From Kiritimatiellia bacterium (GTDB lineage: Bacteria; Verrucomicrobiota; Kiritimatiellia; CAIQIC01; Lenti-01): a stretch of 34,036 bases of DNA. The stretch lies in contig JAQUJC010000034.1 of NCBI GenBank assembly GCA_028681135.1, forward strand, positions 1 to 34,036. The letters run 5' to 3'. Positions within the stretch are counted from its first letter, which is position 1. The number at the start of each line of letters is the position of its first letter. A model generated the notes under the pieces. It made no database searches, was not told where the DNA came from, and saw nothing but the letters and a program-made list of their open reading frames with translations. The translations under genes were made by a program, and so were the position numbers. This document shows, piece after piece, positions 10,670-18,205 of this stretch.

Positions 10670-11332
10670 TCAACCGCCCATCTGCCGGGGCAGGACATAC
10701 CACAGGATGGCAAAATAATGGCAGGCGGCACCGGCCAGCACCAGCAGGTGCCAAATGGCGTGGTGGTAACGTATCCGTTTGAACAAATAGATTACGGCGC
10801 CCCCCGTGTAACACAGCCCCCCCGCAACCAACCATCGCAGGCCAGCCACATCCATATGCTCCAGCAGTGGCCGTATCGCAACGATAATCACCCAGCCCAT
10901 CACAACATATAGAGCTGTGCTGGCCCCCCTGAAGCGTCCGGTGAAAAATCCCTGGAACACCAACCCCACTGCGGCGATGGCCCACACAATCCCGAATAGC
11001 GTCCACCCCAGTGGCCCACGCAGGGTAATCAGCATGAAGGGCGTATAGGTGCCCGCAATCATCAGAAAGATCATTTCATGATCCAATATCCGAAACACGC
11101 GCTTCACCCGCGGCCAGGGGAAGCTGTCGTAAAGCGTCGAGGTCGTAAACATCAGCACCATCGCAACGCCATAGATGGCGCAGGGCACCCGCCCCCCCCC
11201 CTCCCCGCGCTCGGCCGCCGCGGCCAGCAGCACAATCAATCCCACAAAGCCCAGCAGGGCGCCGATTCCATGCGTGACGGCGTGGGCAATTTCCTCGCCG
11301 AGGGTATAGGTCGATGACCGCGACGTGCTCAT
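10670..11332 (-). CDS. Hemolysin III / PAQR-family membrane protein
   Basis: 220 residues with about seven hydrophobic segments. Family motifs are the N-terminal GEEIAHAVTHGIGA, the central RILDHEMIFLMIAGTYTPF and the C-terminal HHAIWH followed by ACHYF. The family (YqfA/TrhA, related to adiponectin receptors) sits in the inner membrane; haemolysis is not its proven role in most bacteria, and TrhA is linked to membrane energetics and lipid homeostasis. The conserved Ser-x3-His motif of TM2 reads STLYD here, so the expected zinc-ligand histidine is aspartate. The C-terminal His-x3-His pair is kept. The start is supported by the GEEIAHA block close to the N-terminus; the ribosome binding site is weak. 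Confidence 0.88.
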   Translation of the reverse strand: MSTSRSSTYTLGEEIAHAVTHGIGALLGFVGLIVLLAAAAERGEGGGRVPCAIYGVAMVLMFTTSTLYDSFPWPRVKRVFRILDHEMIFLMIAGTYTPFMLITLRGPLGWTLFGIVWAIAAVGLVFQGFFTGRFRGASTALYVVMGWVIIVAIRPLLEHMDVAGLRWLVAGGLCYTGGAVIYLFKRIRYHHAIWHLLVLAGAACHYFAILWYVLPRQMGG

Positions 11333-11634
11333 GCCGACCGCGCGCTTCGCCGCCCAGCACGCCCCCCAGACGTAGCTTGGTTTTCAAAATAAACAACCGG
11401 GGACGAACGGCCCGGCACCCCGGCAAACCGGCGGCCGTTTTCCACGCTATGGAAAAATAATTGGCCCGTTTTCCACGCTATGGAAAAATATGGGGAGTTT
11501 TTTCCACACTGTGGAAAAAAGTTTTCCACAGTGTGGAAAACGCTATCGCCACCTGCCGTCGGGCGCTGACCGGCCAGCGGTCGCGCCATCTGCCGTCCCC
11601 TTGCCTTCACGCCGCTGCGCACGTCTGCACGCCC
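11333..11634. other. Intergenic region between the hnd operon and the hemolysin III gene
   Basis: About 300 bp with no convincing gene; short open frames here lack family features and ribosome binding sites. It holds the palindrome cluster at 11438-11541, and otherwise GC-rich sequence. It must contain the hydrogenase operon 3' end and the promoter of the hemolysin III gene, but no canonical intrinsic terminator or clear promoter was recognised. Confidence 0.6.
11438..11541. repeat. Cluster of four TTTTCCA...TGGAAAA palindromes
   Basis: Two identical copies with arms TTTTCCA/TGGAAAA around CGCTA lie at 11438-11456 and 11469-11487, 31 bp apart. Two longer perfect palindromes follow back to back: 11498-11520 (11-bp arms, central C) and 11521-11541 (10-bp arms, central G). 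Each of the last two contains TTTTCCACA on both strands, which fits the relaxed E. coli DnaA-box pattern TTWTNCACA. The centres are too tight for good RNA hairpins, so a DNA-binding dimer site is more likely than a terminator. The role is not known. Confidence 0.85.
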
Positions 11635-13389
11635 TTAGAAATTATATTTCTGGCGCTGCTGATAGCCGGTATGCAGCAACTCATGGGACTTGGGACCCAG
11701 CGGCGCGCCCAGGAAATCCTGATAGAGTTTTTGAATCATGGGGTTTTCATGCGAACAGCGGAACTCGCTCTTTTTGTCATCGCGATAGATGCCAGCGGCG
11801 CGCTGGTTGCGAATGACGTCGGTCGCGCCATAGGGCTGGCCGCCGCCCCCCACACAGCCACCGCGGCACGCCATCACTTCGATGAAGTGATACGGTGTCT
11901 CCTGGCCCGCATCGCGGGCCACGCGCACTCGGTCGAGAACCTTCTCGATGTTGGCCATGGAATGGGCCACCGCCACACGGACGTCCTTGCCCGCTACCTG
12001 CAGCGCCGCTTCTTTCACGCCGTCGAGCCCGCGGATGGCCGTCAGTTCCATCGAGGGCAGGCGCTCTTTCGTCAGTGCCCAGTGCGCCGTGCGCAACGCG
12101 GCCTCCATCACGCCGCCGGTCACACCAAAGATCGTGCCCGCGCCGGAGTAATCGCCCAACACCGAATCCACCCGTTCGTCGTCAGGCAAATTCGGGAAGT
12201 CAATGCCCGCGCTCTTGATCATCCGGCATAGCTCGCGCGTCGTCAGCGAATAGTCAATATCCTGCTGGCCCGAACTGCTCATTTCTTCGCTGCGCTGAAT
12301 TTCGAATTTTTTGGCGGTGCAGGGCATGATCGAGACGACGAAGACATCCTGGGGATCCAGCCCCATGCGTCTGGCATAGTAGGTCTTGGCCAGCGCGCCC
12401 ACCATCGCCTGCGGCGACTTGGCGCTCGAGAAGTTGGGGATGAAGTCCGGCGCGAATTTCTCCATGTAGTCTGTCCAGGACGGGCAGCAACTCGTGATCA
12501 GCGGCAGATCGCCCTTGCCGTGTACGAAGCGCTCGACGAACTCGGACCCTTCTTCCATGATGGTCAGGTCGGCACCGAAGTTGGTGTCGAAAACGGCATT
12601 GAATCCCAAGCGCCGCAGCGCCGAATAGATTTTGCCCGTCAGCAGCGTGCCGGGGGCGTAGCCAAAATCCTCGCCGAGAGCCACACGCACCGATGGCGCA
12701 ATCTGCACCACGCAATGCTTCGTGGTATCCGCGAGCGCGGCATAGACTTCCTTGGCGTGGCTATGCTCGTAGATCGCCCCCACCGGACAGTGCGCCGAGC
12801 ATTGCCCGCACTTGATGCAGGGCGACTCGTGGAGCGTCACGTCCGCCGCCGGCGCAATGCGCGTGTTTTCGCCGCGTCCGATGAACTCCAGCGCCCACAC
12901 CCCCTGCATCTGCTGACAAACGGCCACACACCGCCCACACAAAATGCACTTCTCTGGGTTCAGGATCAGCGACCCCGTCGTGTCGTCCTCCGGCAGGTCG
13001 CGCAGCCGCTTGCCATAGGGTGCCTGGCGGATACCGAACTCGGCCGCCAGCCGTTGCAGTTCGCAGTTGTTGTTGCGCGGACACTGCAGGCAGTCGTCGG
13101 GATGAGTGGACAAAATTAATTGGATCACGGTCCGCCGGATGGCATACAGCTCGGGGTCGTGGGTCGTCACGTCCTGGCCTTCCGCGGCCGGCGCCACGCA
13201 TGCCCGCACCAGCTTATTGAAGCCCTTTACTTTCACCACGCAAATGCCGCAGGCCGCCCATGCCGGCAAGTCGGGGTGGTAGCACAAGCTCGGAATTTTC
13301 ACCTGCACGTGTCTCGCCGCGTTCAGAATCGTGGTGCCCTCGGGCACCTCCACTGGCAGTCCGTTGATGGTCAAATGGACGGTCTTCAT
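11635..13389 (-). CDS. hndD: NAD-linked [FeFe]-hydrogenase catalytic subunit (HndD/HydA)
   Basis: 584 residues, the length usual for HndD. Domains in order: N-terminal [2Fe-2S] ferredoxin (C36, C47, C50, C64); His-Cys3 [4Fe-4S] site (H96, C100, C103, C109); two [4Fe-4S] clusters (CILCGRCVAVC at 148-158, CIKCGQCSAHC at 191-201); H-cluster domain with TSCCPSW (299-305), MPCTAKKFE (355-363) and EVMACRGGCVGGGGQP (504-519). A small-subunit-like C-terminal tail follows. All ligands of the active site are present, so it should be active. It makes or consumes H2 in the cytoplasm, probably with electron bifurcation between NADH and ferredoxin as in HydABC/Hnd enzymes. It starts 13 bp after hndC with AGAGGA upstream. 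H-cluster maturases (HydE, F, G) are not in the window. Confidence 0.96.
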   Translation of the reverse strand: MKTVHLTINGLPVEVPEGTTILNAARHVQVKIPSLCYHPDLPAWAACGICVVKVKGFNKLVRACVAPAAEGQDVTTHDPELYAIRRTVIQLILSTHPDDCLQCPRNNNCELQRLAAEFGIRQAPYGKRLRDLPEDDTTGSLILNPEKCILCGRCVAVCQQMQGVWALEFIGRGENTRIAPAADVTLHESPCIKCGQCSAHCPVGAIYEHSHAKEVYAALADTTKHCVVQIAPSVRVALGEDFGYAPGTLLTGKIYSALRRLGFNAVFDTNFGADLTIMEEGSEFVERFVHGKGDLPLITSCCPSWTDYMEKFAPDFIPNFSSAKSPQAMVGALAKTYYARRMGLDPQDVFVVSIMPCTAKKFEIQRSEEMSSSGQQDIDYSLTTRELCRMIKSAGIDFPNLPDDERVDSVLGDYSGAGTIFGVTGGVMEAALRTAHWALTKERLPSMELTAIRGLDGVKEAALQVAGKDVRVAVAHSMANIEKVLDRVRVARDAGQETPYHFIEVMACRGGCVGGGGQPYGATDVIRNQRAAGIYRDDKKSEFRCSHENPMIQKLYQDFLGAPLGPKSHELLHTGYQQRQKYNF

Positions 13390-13402
13390 CGTATTCCTCT
13401 TT

Positions 13403-15190
13403 TTAACGGCGGCTCACAGCGCCAAACTTGCAGGCCTTGAGGCACTCGCCGCACTTGATGCAATTCTCCTGGATGATCCGGTGCGGCTTCTGACGCTCGC
13501 CGACGATTGTGTTCACCGGGCACTTGCGCGCGCACAGCGTGCAGCCAATACACTTGTCCTCATCGATTTCGTACAGGACCAGCTCCTTGCACACCCCCGC
13601 CGGGCAGCGCCGGTCCTCGATGTGTGCGCGGTACTCCTCGGGAAAATAGTGCATGGTGGACAGCACCGGGTTGGGCGCGGTCTGCCCCAGACCGCATAGG
13701 GCCGCCTTCTGCATGGCCGTGCCAACTTCTTTAATTTTGTCGAGATCCTCGGCCTCACCCCGTCCCGATGTAATCTTCTCCAGCAGGTTCAGTAGCGTGC
13801 GCGTTCCGATTCGGCAGGGCGCGCACTTGCCGCAACTTTCGTCCACGCAGAATTCCTGATAGAAGCGTGCCACATCCACCATGCAGTCGTCTTCGTCCAT
13901 GACGATCATCCCGCCCGACCCCATGATCGATCCGAGTGCCTGCAAGTGCTCATAGTCGATCGGCGTATCGAGATAATCGGCGGTAATCACCCCGCCTGAC
14001 GGCCCGCCGGTCTGCACGGCTTTGAAGGCCTTGCCGCCGGGTATGCCGCCGCCAATGTCGTAAATGATCTCGCGCAGCGTAATGCCCATGGGCACTTCGA
14101 TCAGACCCGAATTGTTGATTTTGCCCGTCAACGCAAATACTTTGGTGCCCGGGCTTTTGGACGTGCCAACGTTGGCCAGCCATTCGCCGCCGCGCAGCAC
14201 AATCATCGGGATGTTGGCGTAGGTCTCGACATTATTGATCACCGTGGGCTTCTGCCACAGGCCCGACACCGCCGGGAATGGCGGACGGGGAATCGGCATC
14301 CCGCGCTGGCCCATGATCGACGCCAACAACGCCGTCTCTTCGCCACACACAAACGCCCCTGCCCCAAGCCGGATGTCCACATCGAAATCAAAACCCGTTC
14401 CCAGTATGTCCTTGCCCAGCAATCCCAGCTCGTGGGCCTGGCGGATGGCGGTTTCCAAATGCGCGATGGCTAACGGATATTCCGCGCGAATATAGATGAT
14501 GCCCGTGCTGGCGCCCACCGTCCATCCCGCAATGGTCATCGCCTCGAGAATCGAGTGCGGATCGCCTTCGATGGTCGAGCGGTCCATGTAAGCCCCCGGA
14601 TCGCCTTCATCCGCATTGCAGACCACATATTTTTGCTCGCTCACCGCATCTTTGGTGAATTTCCACTTCATCCAGGTCGGGAATCCGGCGCCCCCGCGCC
14701 CGCGCAACCCCGATTTCTTTAAAGTGGCAATCACCTGATCGGGCGTCATCTCCGTGAGCATTTTGGCTAGGGCCGCATAGCCGTCGCGCGCCAGATAGTC
14801 GTCGATCTTTTCCGGATCAATCACCCCACAATTGCGCAACACCACCCGGAATTGCTTGCGGTGGTCGGCCACGCCTTCCAAGCGGATGTTGCGAGTGTGA
14901 CTCGTCGTGTCCAGCAGCAGGCGGGTCAGCGGCTGGCCCTTGACCACCTGCTCGGCCACCAGTTCCCTGGCATCCGCCGGGGTCACGCCACCATATACTA
15001 TATCGCCGGGCAACACCTTGACGACCGGCCCCTGCGAGCAGTGCCCCAGGCAGCCTGTCCGCACCACTTGGGCCTTGGCGGAAACACCTTGATCGCCCAA
15101 CTCGCGCTTGATGGCCTCGTATACGTCGGTCCCGTGGCGAGCCGTACAGCCCTCGCCATTACATACCAGCAAATAAGTCTGGATCGCCAT
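13403..15190 (-). CDS. hndC: Hydrogenase NADH/FMN subunit (HndC/HydB, NuoF-like)
   Basis: 595 residues. An N-terminal thioredoxin-like [2Fe-2S] domain (C10, C15, C47, C51) is followed by a NuoF core. The core has the nucleotide-binding glycine loop [13 protein letters not shown], the FMN-site motif [14 protein letters not shown], and ICGEETALL-type and [10 protein letters not shown] segments. A NuoF [4Fe-4S] site [13 protein letters not shown] comes next, then a C-terminal pair of [4Fe-4S] motifs ([24 protein letters not shown]). It oxidises or reduces NAD(H) via FMN and passes electrons to the catalytic subunit; in related HydB the flavin is the proposed bifurcation site. GGGAGAG precedes the ATG. 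It lies 18 bp downstream of hndB. Confidence 0.96.
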   Translation of the reverse strand: MAIQTYLLVCNGEGCTARHGTDVYEAIKRELGDQGVSAKAQVVRTGCLGHCSQGPVVKVLPGDIVYGGVTPADARELVAEQVVKGQPLTRLLLDTTSHTRNIRLEGVADHRKQFRVVLRNCGVIDPEKIDDYLARDGYAALAKMLTEMTPDQVIATLKKSGLRGRGGAGFPTWMKWKFTKDAVSEQKYVVCNADEGDPGAYMDRSTIEGDPHSILEAMTIAGWTVGASTGIIYIRAEYPLAIAHLETAIRQAHELGLLGKDILGTGFDFDVDIRLGAGAFVCGEETALLASIMGQRGMPIPRPPFPAVSGLWQKPTVINNVETYANIPMIVLRGGEWLANVGTSKSPGTKVFALTGKINNSGLIEVPMGITLREIIYDIGGGIPGGKAFKAVQTGGPSGGVITADYLDTPIDYEHLQALGSIMGSGGMIVMDEDDCMVDVARFYQEFCVDESCGKCAPCRIGTRTLLNLLEKITSGRGEAEDLDKIKEVGTAMQKAALCGLGQTAPNPVLSTMHYFPEEYRAHIEDRRCPAGVCKELVLYEIDEDKCIGCTLCARKCPVNTIVGERQKPHRIIQENCIKCGECLKACKFGAVSRR

Positions 15191-15208
15191 TGAACTCTCC
15201 CTGTCTCC

Positions 15209-15580
15209 CTAGCTCCGAACAATATCCGCGGCCGGTTTGTCGAAAATGTGATCATTCACAAGCAGTTTGCGCTCCAGATGCTGGCTGACAATTTTACGTG
15301 CCGTCTCGGCATCCACATTGCCATACACCACCGTCGGCATGCCCGGCACCACCACTTCCACCGTCGGCTCGCTGTGGCACAGGCCCATGCAGCCGGTTTG
15401 GCGCACTTCAACTCGGTCCATCCCGGCCTTCTTCAGTGCCTCGGTGAACACCGTCAGGGTCTCTTGCGCCCCCGCCGCAATCCCGCACGTGCCCAATCCA
15501 ACGATAATCCGCGGCCCGGGGGCGGTCGTCCGACCCGCCACGTGCCGTTTCTTCAATGCTGCCACTGTCAGTTTTGCCAT
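15209..15580 (-). CDS. hndB: Hydrogenase small [2Fe-2S] subunit (HndB-like)
   Basis: 123 residues from ATG 15580. The start is chosen because GAGGGA lies just upstream and MAKLTVAALKK is family-like; a longer frame reaching 16180 crosses hndA and is not real. It is a thioredoxin-fold ferredoxin with GLGTCGIAAGAQE (C32) and TGCMGLCHSEP (C64, C68). Only three cysteines are visible, so the fourth ligand of a [2Fe-2S] cluster is not obvious. The gene order hndA-hndB-hndC-hndD matches the Desulfovibrio Hnd operon. The likely role is electron transfer within the complex. Confidence 0.9.
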   Translation of the reverse strand: MAKLTVAALKKRHVAGRTTAPGPRIIVGLGTCGIAAGAQETLTVFTEALKKAGMDRVEVRQTGCMGLCHSEPTVEVVVPGMPTVVYGNVDAETARKIVSQHLERKLLVNDHIFDKPAADIVRS

Positions 15581-15606
15581 GTTGTCCCTCGCTGCTATAC
15601 GTGCGA

Positions 15607-16119
15607 TCAGGCCTCGGCCGTCGCCTTGGCCTTGTACTGCGCGATGATCTCCGCCACGTCTTCGCGCTTTAAATTCCCGTGAACGGTACCATTGACCGCC
15701 AACACCGGTGCCAGTCCGCAGCACCCCAGACACCGTACCGCCTCCACCGAAAATAAACCGTCGGGCGTCACCGTGTTGAGCCCCACCCCCAGAATATTCT
15801 CGAGTTCCTGAATCAAGTCGGCCCCGCCTTTCAGGTAGCACGCCGTGCCCATACATACCGCAATTTGAAATTGCCCCGGCTTCTCCAGCTTGAAGTAATG
15901 GTAAAATGTAAGCACGCCATACACTTGCGCTAGCGGCACCTTCAACTGCTCCGCCACCTGAAATGCCACCGACCGCGGCACATAGCCAAAATGCTCCTGC
16001 ACCTTGTGCAACACCATGATTAAACTGCCTGGCACCGGCTGCCATTTGGAAATGAATGCCTCCAGTTCGGGCGTCAATATGTCCGCCGCCACCGGCGCTG
16101 CCTCTTCCGTTGTTGCCAT
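15607..16119 (-). CDS. hndA: Hydrogenase NuoE-like [2Fe-2S] subunit (HndA/HydC)
   Basis: 170 residues from ATG 16119, chosen over ATG 16140 because GGAGG sits 5 bp before it. The N-terminal helical domain (HKVQEHFGYVPRSVA) and the thioredoxin-like domain with C89, C94, C130 and C134 (CMGTAC, CLGCCGLAPV) define the 24-kDa NuoE/HydC family. It binds one [2Fe-2S] cluster and pairs with the NuoF-like subunit. It is the first gene of the four-gene operon; the next start lies 26 bp downstream. Divergent rex lies upstream, which fits control by NADH/NAD+ ratio. Confidence 0.95.
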   Translation of the reverse strand: MATTEEAAPVAADILTPELEAFISKWQPVPGSLIMVLHKVQEHFGYVPRSVAFQVAEQLKVPLAQVYGVLTFYHYFKLEKPGQFQIAVCMGTACYLKGGADLIQELENILGVGLNTVTPDGLFSVEAVRCLGCCGLAPVLAVNGTVHGNLKREDVAEIIAQYKAKATAEA

Positions 16120-16273
16120 GCCTACCTCCGCCAATCGCAATGTAAAGGCATGAAGGGTATAAAAACGCTTTCCTTATCACAAGCCCTTTTTTATCGATGT
16201 ATTCACTTTACTTGCATTATTTCAGCGTTTAATGTTACATCATCACAATATAAATACTAAACAAAGGACTGTT
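16120..16273. promoter_or_regulatory. Divergent hnd-rex intergenic region with TTGTGA half-sites
   Basis: An AT-rich 154-bp region between the two divergent transcription units. TTGTGA, the half-site of Rex operators, occurs at 16177-16182 and 16243-16248 (minus strand) and 16272-16277 (plus strand, overlapping the rex start). No full inverted TTGTGA-n6-TCACAA operator is present. A TATACC -10-like sequence follows the 16177 half-site on the minus strand, so Rex binding there could block hnd transcription. Regulation is inferred from gene order and weak motif evidence. Confidence 0.4.
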
Positions 16274-16915
16274 GTGAAAAAACTAAATACCCATATTCAA
16301 AAAGATATGATCCAGCGGTTGGTCCGCTACAAAAATGCCCTCCAAAAATTCAAGTCAATGGGCCTGACGCGGGTCTTTTCCGATAATCTGGGCGAAGCGG
16401 CGGGCATTTCTGCCGCCCTGGTCCGCAAAGATATCTCGCTGGCGCGTCTGACCGTCGGCAACAAACGCGGCGGCTATCCCATTGATGCGCTGGCCCAGGG
16501 GCTGGATTCCATCCTTGGCACCCACACCCAACAGCATGTCATTATTGTCGGGTGCGGCAAGATCGGCACCGCCCTCATGCACTATCCGCGTTTTTCATCG
16601 GAATCCATTCAAATCGTCGCCGGATTCGACAATCACCCTGACCGCCTCGCCCCCGATGCCCTGATTCCCATCTTACCGATGAGCCACCTCTCGGCCTTTA
16701 TAAAGGAACACGATATCCTGGTGGCCATCCTCGCCGTCCCCGAACACGCCGCCGCTAAGGTGTTCGATCAGGTGGTGGCGGCCGGCATCCAGGGAGTCCT
16801 CAATTTTGCCCCGGTCCAACTCAAGCCCACCGCTCACCTCATCGTCCAAAACATCAATATCGCCTTCGAAATCGAAAATATTTTTTACGGCGTCCGCTTC
16901 AATCAAAGCCAATGA
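16274..16915 (+). CDS. rex: Redox-sensing transcriptional repressor Rex
   Basis: 213 residues from GTG 16274. This start is preferred over ATG 16232 because AAAGGA lies 5 bp before it and the upstream codons look like leader. The N-terminal winged-helix part (about 1-75) includes RYKNAL and LGEAAGISAALVRKD. The C-terminal Rossmann domain has VIIVGCGKIG (GxGxxG), AGFDNHPD and a domain-swapped C-terminal helix ending FEIENIFYGVRF. Rex dimers bind DNA when NAD+ is high and release it on binding NADH, so fermentative and hydrogenase genes are switched on when NADH builds up. The divergent hydrogenase operon is the likely target. Confidence 0.96.
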   Translation: MKKLNTHIQKDMIQRLVRYKNALQKFKSMGLTRVFSDNLGEAAGISAALVRKDISLARLTVGNKRGGYPIDALAQGLDSILGTHTQQHVIIVGCGKIGTALMHYPRFSSESIQIVAGFDNHPDRLAPDALIPILPMSHLSAFIKEHDILVAILAVPEHAAAKVFDQVVAAGIQGVLNFAPVQLKPTAHLIVQNINIAFEIENIFYGVRFNQSQ

Positions 16916-16942
16916 CCCCATCGCCCCCCCCATCGCGGCGGG

Positions 16943-17740
16943 TTACCTCTTTGGCGATGCTTCAGCCGCCTTGACCGGTGCCTTGGCTTTCGCTTTCGGC
17001 GGATCGTCCTCCGCCTCCTCGTGAAAGTGGCGGACCGCCAAACTGCGTATGGCGGCAATGCCTTTGGCCGCATCGTGTCCTTCGGCCGTCAGCGTAATCT
17101 CTGCACCGCACTCGGCGCCAAGGGCAATCACATCCATGATGCTTTTGGCGTCGGCCACGCGGTTGTTATAGGAAATACGAATCGTGGCCCGGAACCGCTG
17201 GGCCAACCGCACCAGACGCGCCGCCGGCAGAACGTGCAACCCAGACTTGTTCGCCAGCCGCAGATCCGCACTGTGAACCCGCTGGGGGGATGGGCGCCGC
17301 GCCGCGCGGGTCAACTCGCGCTTCGAAGCGCGGCGTGCCGTGTCCAAGGCGCGATCAAACGCGGCGGTCTTGGCGAACACAAAATCAGCCCCCTCCTCAA
17401 AACAGCGCAGCCGGGTGGCAGCCGTCGCGCGGTCCGACATAATGATGACCATGCAACGCTCGTCCAACGCCATGGCATGACGCAGCACCTCCAGCCCATT
17501 CCCATCCGGCAACGTTAAATCCAGCAGGATGGTACCAGGCCGATACTCGTCAATCCGTTTAATCGCGGTGGCAACCGTGCCGGCCTTGGCGACAAAAATG
17601 TCGGCCGCCATCTTGTTCAGCAGCGACGCCATTCGGCGCCGGGCCGCCGCATCCGCTTCCACCAATAACAAACTGGGCTGATTGAGCCGACGGGCGGTGG
17701 ACCCGTTCTTTTTCGGGCGAATCGTCTTGGCTGCACTCAT
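16943..17740 (-). CDS. Receiver-HPr fusion: response-regulator domain joined to PTS phosphocarrier-like domain
   Basis: 265 residues from ATG 17740 (AAGGAAG upstream; a GTG at 17794 would extend it without a good site). Residues 23-140 are a receiver domain: acidic pair in LLVEAD, phospho-acceptor D74 in ILLDLTLPDGNG, switch S102 in VIIMSD, K124 in VFAK. Residues 158-240 align with HPr: the active histidine H169 in NKSGLHVLPAARL, and the regulatory serine S200 in DAKSIMDV. The usual arginine two residues after the active histidine is leucine here. The tail is Lys/Ala/Pro-rich. It has no DNA-binding domain. It is probably a cytoplasmic signalling protein that links a histidine kinase to PTS-type or HPr-kinase partners. 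It converges with rex, 27 bp apart. The family assignment is solid; its role is inference. Confidence 0.9.
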   Translation of the reverse strand: MSAAKTIRPKKNGSTARRLNQPSLLLVEADAAARRRMASLLNKMAADIFVAKAGTVATAIKRIDEYRPGTILLDLTLPDGNGLEVLRHAMALDERCMVIIMSDRATAATRLRCFEEGADFVFAKTAAFDRALDTARRASKRELTRAARRPSPQRVHSADLRLANKSGLHVLPAARLVRLAQRFRATIRISYNNRVADAKSIMDVIALGAECGAEITLTAEGHDAAKGIAAIRSLAVRHFHEEAEDDPPKAKAKAPVKAAEASPKR

Positions 17741-17757
17741 GGCTATCTTCCTTTCCC

Positions 17758-17808
17758 ACAGGGTATCAGCCACAACCGGATAACGGATGCTCACCAGCCA
17801 TACCCTGT
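17758..17808 (-). promoter_or_regulatory. Inverted repeat in the leader of the receiver-HPr gene
   Basis: ACAGGGTAT (17758-17766) and ATACCCTGT (17800-17808) form a perfect 9-bp stem with a 33-nt loop. It lies between the putative transcription start and the Shine-Dalgarno site. It may shape translation or bind a protein; no known riboswitch class is recognised. Confidence 0.45.
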
Positions 17809-17816
17809 TTGACCTC

Positions 17817-17844
17817 AGTATAGACTATCCCCCACCACACGCAA
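17817..17844 (-). promoter_or_regulatory. Sigma70-like promoter for the receiver-HPr gene
   Basis: TTGCGT (17844-17839) is followed after 16 bp by TATACT (17822-17817) on the minus strand. The leader to ATG 17740 would be about 70 nt and would carry the stem-loop at 17758-17808. A start at GTG 17794 would leave almost no leader, which supports the shorter protein. Confidence 0.5.
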
Positions 17845-18205
17845 GCTCCAACCTTTTCGCAGCGCGCCCAACCGCAGACCGCAGATGTCAGACGCAAGCT
17901 GAAACGAGGGTAAAATGGCTCGAATCCCCACCCCCATCAAGCCCCATCGTGATTCCGTTGAAAACCCGCTGCGTCAGGTATCGGTGAACTCTGCCCAAAA
18001 ATATCTTCAGAAAATCACTTTACAAGAAGCTGGTACTCTGCCCCCTTTTTTTCCACATCGTCTCCCTTCTTATCAATCCCAATACATCATTTCATAGGAC
18101 TGACCCCTATTTGCTTTTTGAGTTTTGCAAGAGGCTTGATCGCGTGAAAAAACCAAAACCGATTACCCCTCCCCCGCCCGCTGTGCTGTGTCGTTGGGTT
18201 TGGCC
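17845..18205. other. Intergenic region upstream of the receiver-HPr gene and downstream of the PIG-L gene
   Basis: About 360 bp, partly AT-richer than its surroundings. A 60-codon plus-strand frame at 17915-18097 (starts MARIPTPIKPHRD, GAGGG upstream) has no recognisable domain and a composition with little coding character. I see no conserved gene, RNA or strong repeat here. Confidence 0.5.

Noticed and set aside
10455-11006. A 183-codon minus-strand frame overlapping the hemolysin III gene
   Set aside because: It overlaps a gene with clear family motifs in another frame and has no recognisable domain of its own.
10670-11332. A haemolytic toxin, from the family name hemolysin III
   Set aside because: The protein is a seven-helix PAQR membrane protein; most members are not toxins, and nothing here suggests secretion.
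11438-11541. The replication origin, suggested by DnaA-box-like sequences
   Set aside because: No dnaA, dnaN, gyrB or other origin-linked genes are nearby, and there is no AT-rich unwinding region. Only a titration or regulatory role is kept as a hypothesis.
15581-16180. A 323-residue reading that joins sequence antisense to or out of frame with hndA to hndB
   Set aside because: The upstream part is another frame of hndA. The real hndB starts at ATG 15580 with a good ribosome binding site and a family-like N-terminus.
17915-18097. A possible 60-residue plus-strand small protein
   Set aside because: There is a passable GAGGG upstream, but no domain, low-complexity composition and no supporting context, so it is left within the intergenic description.
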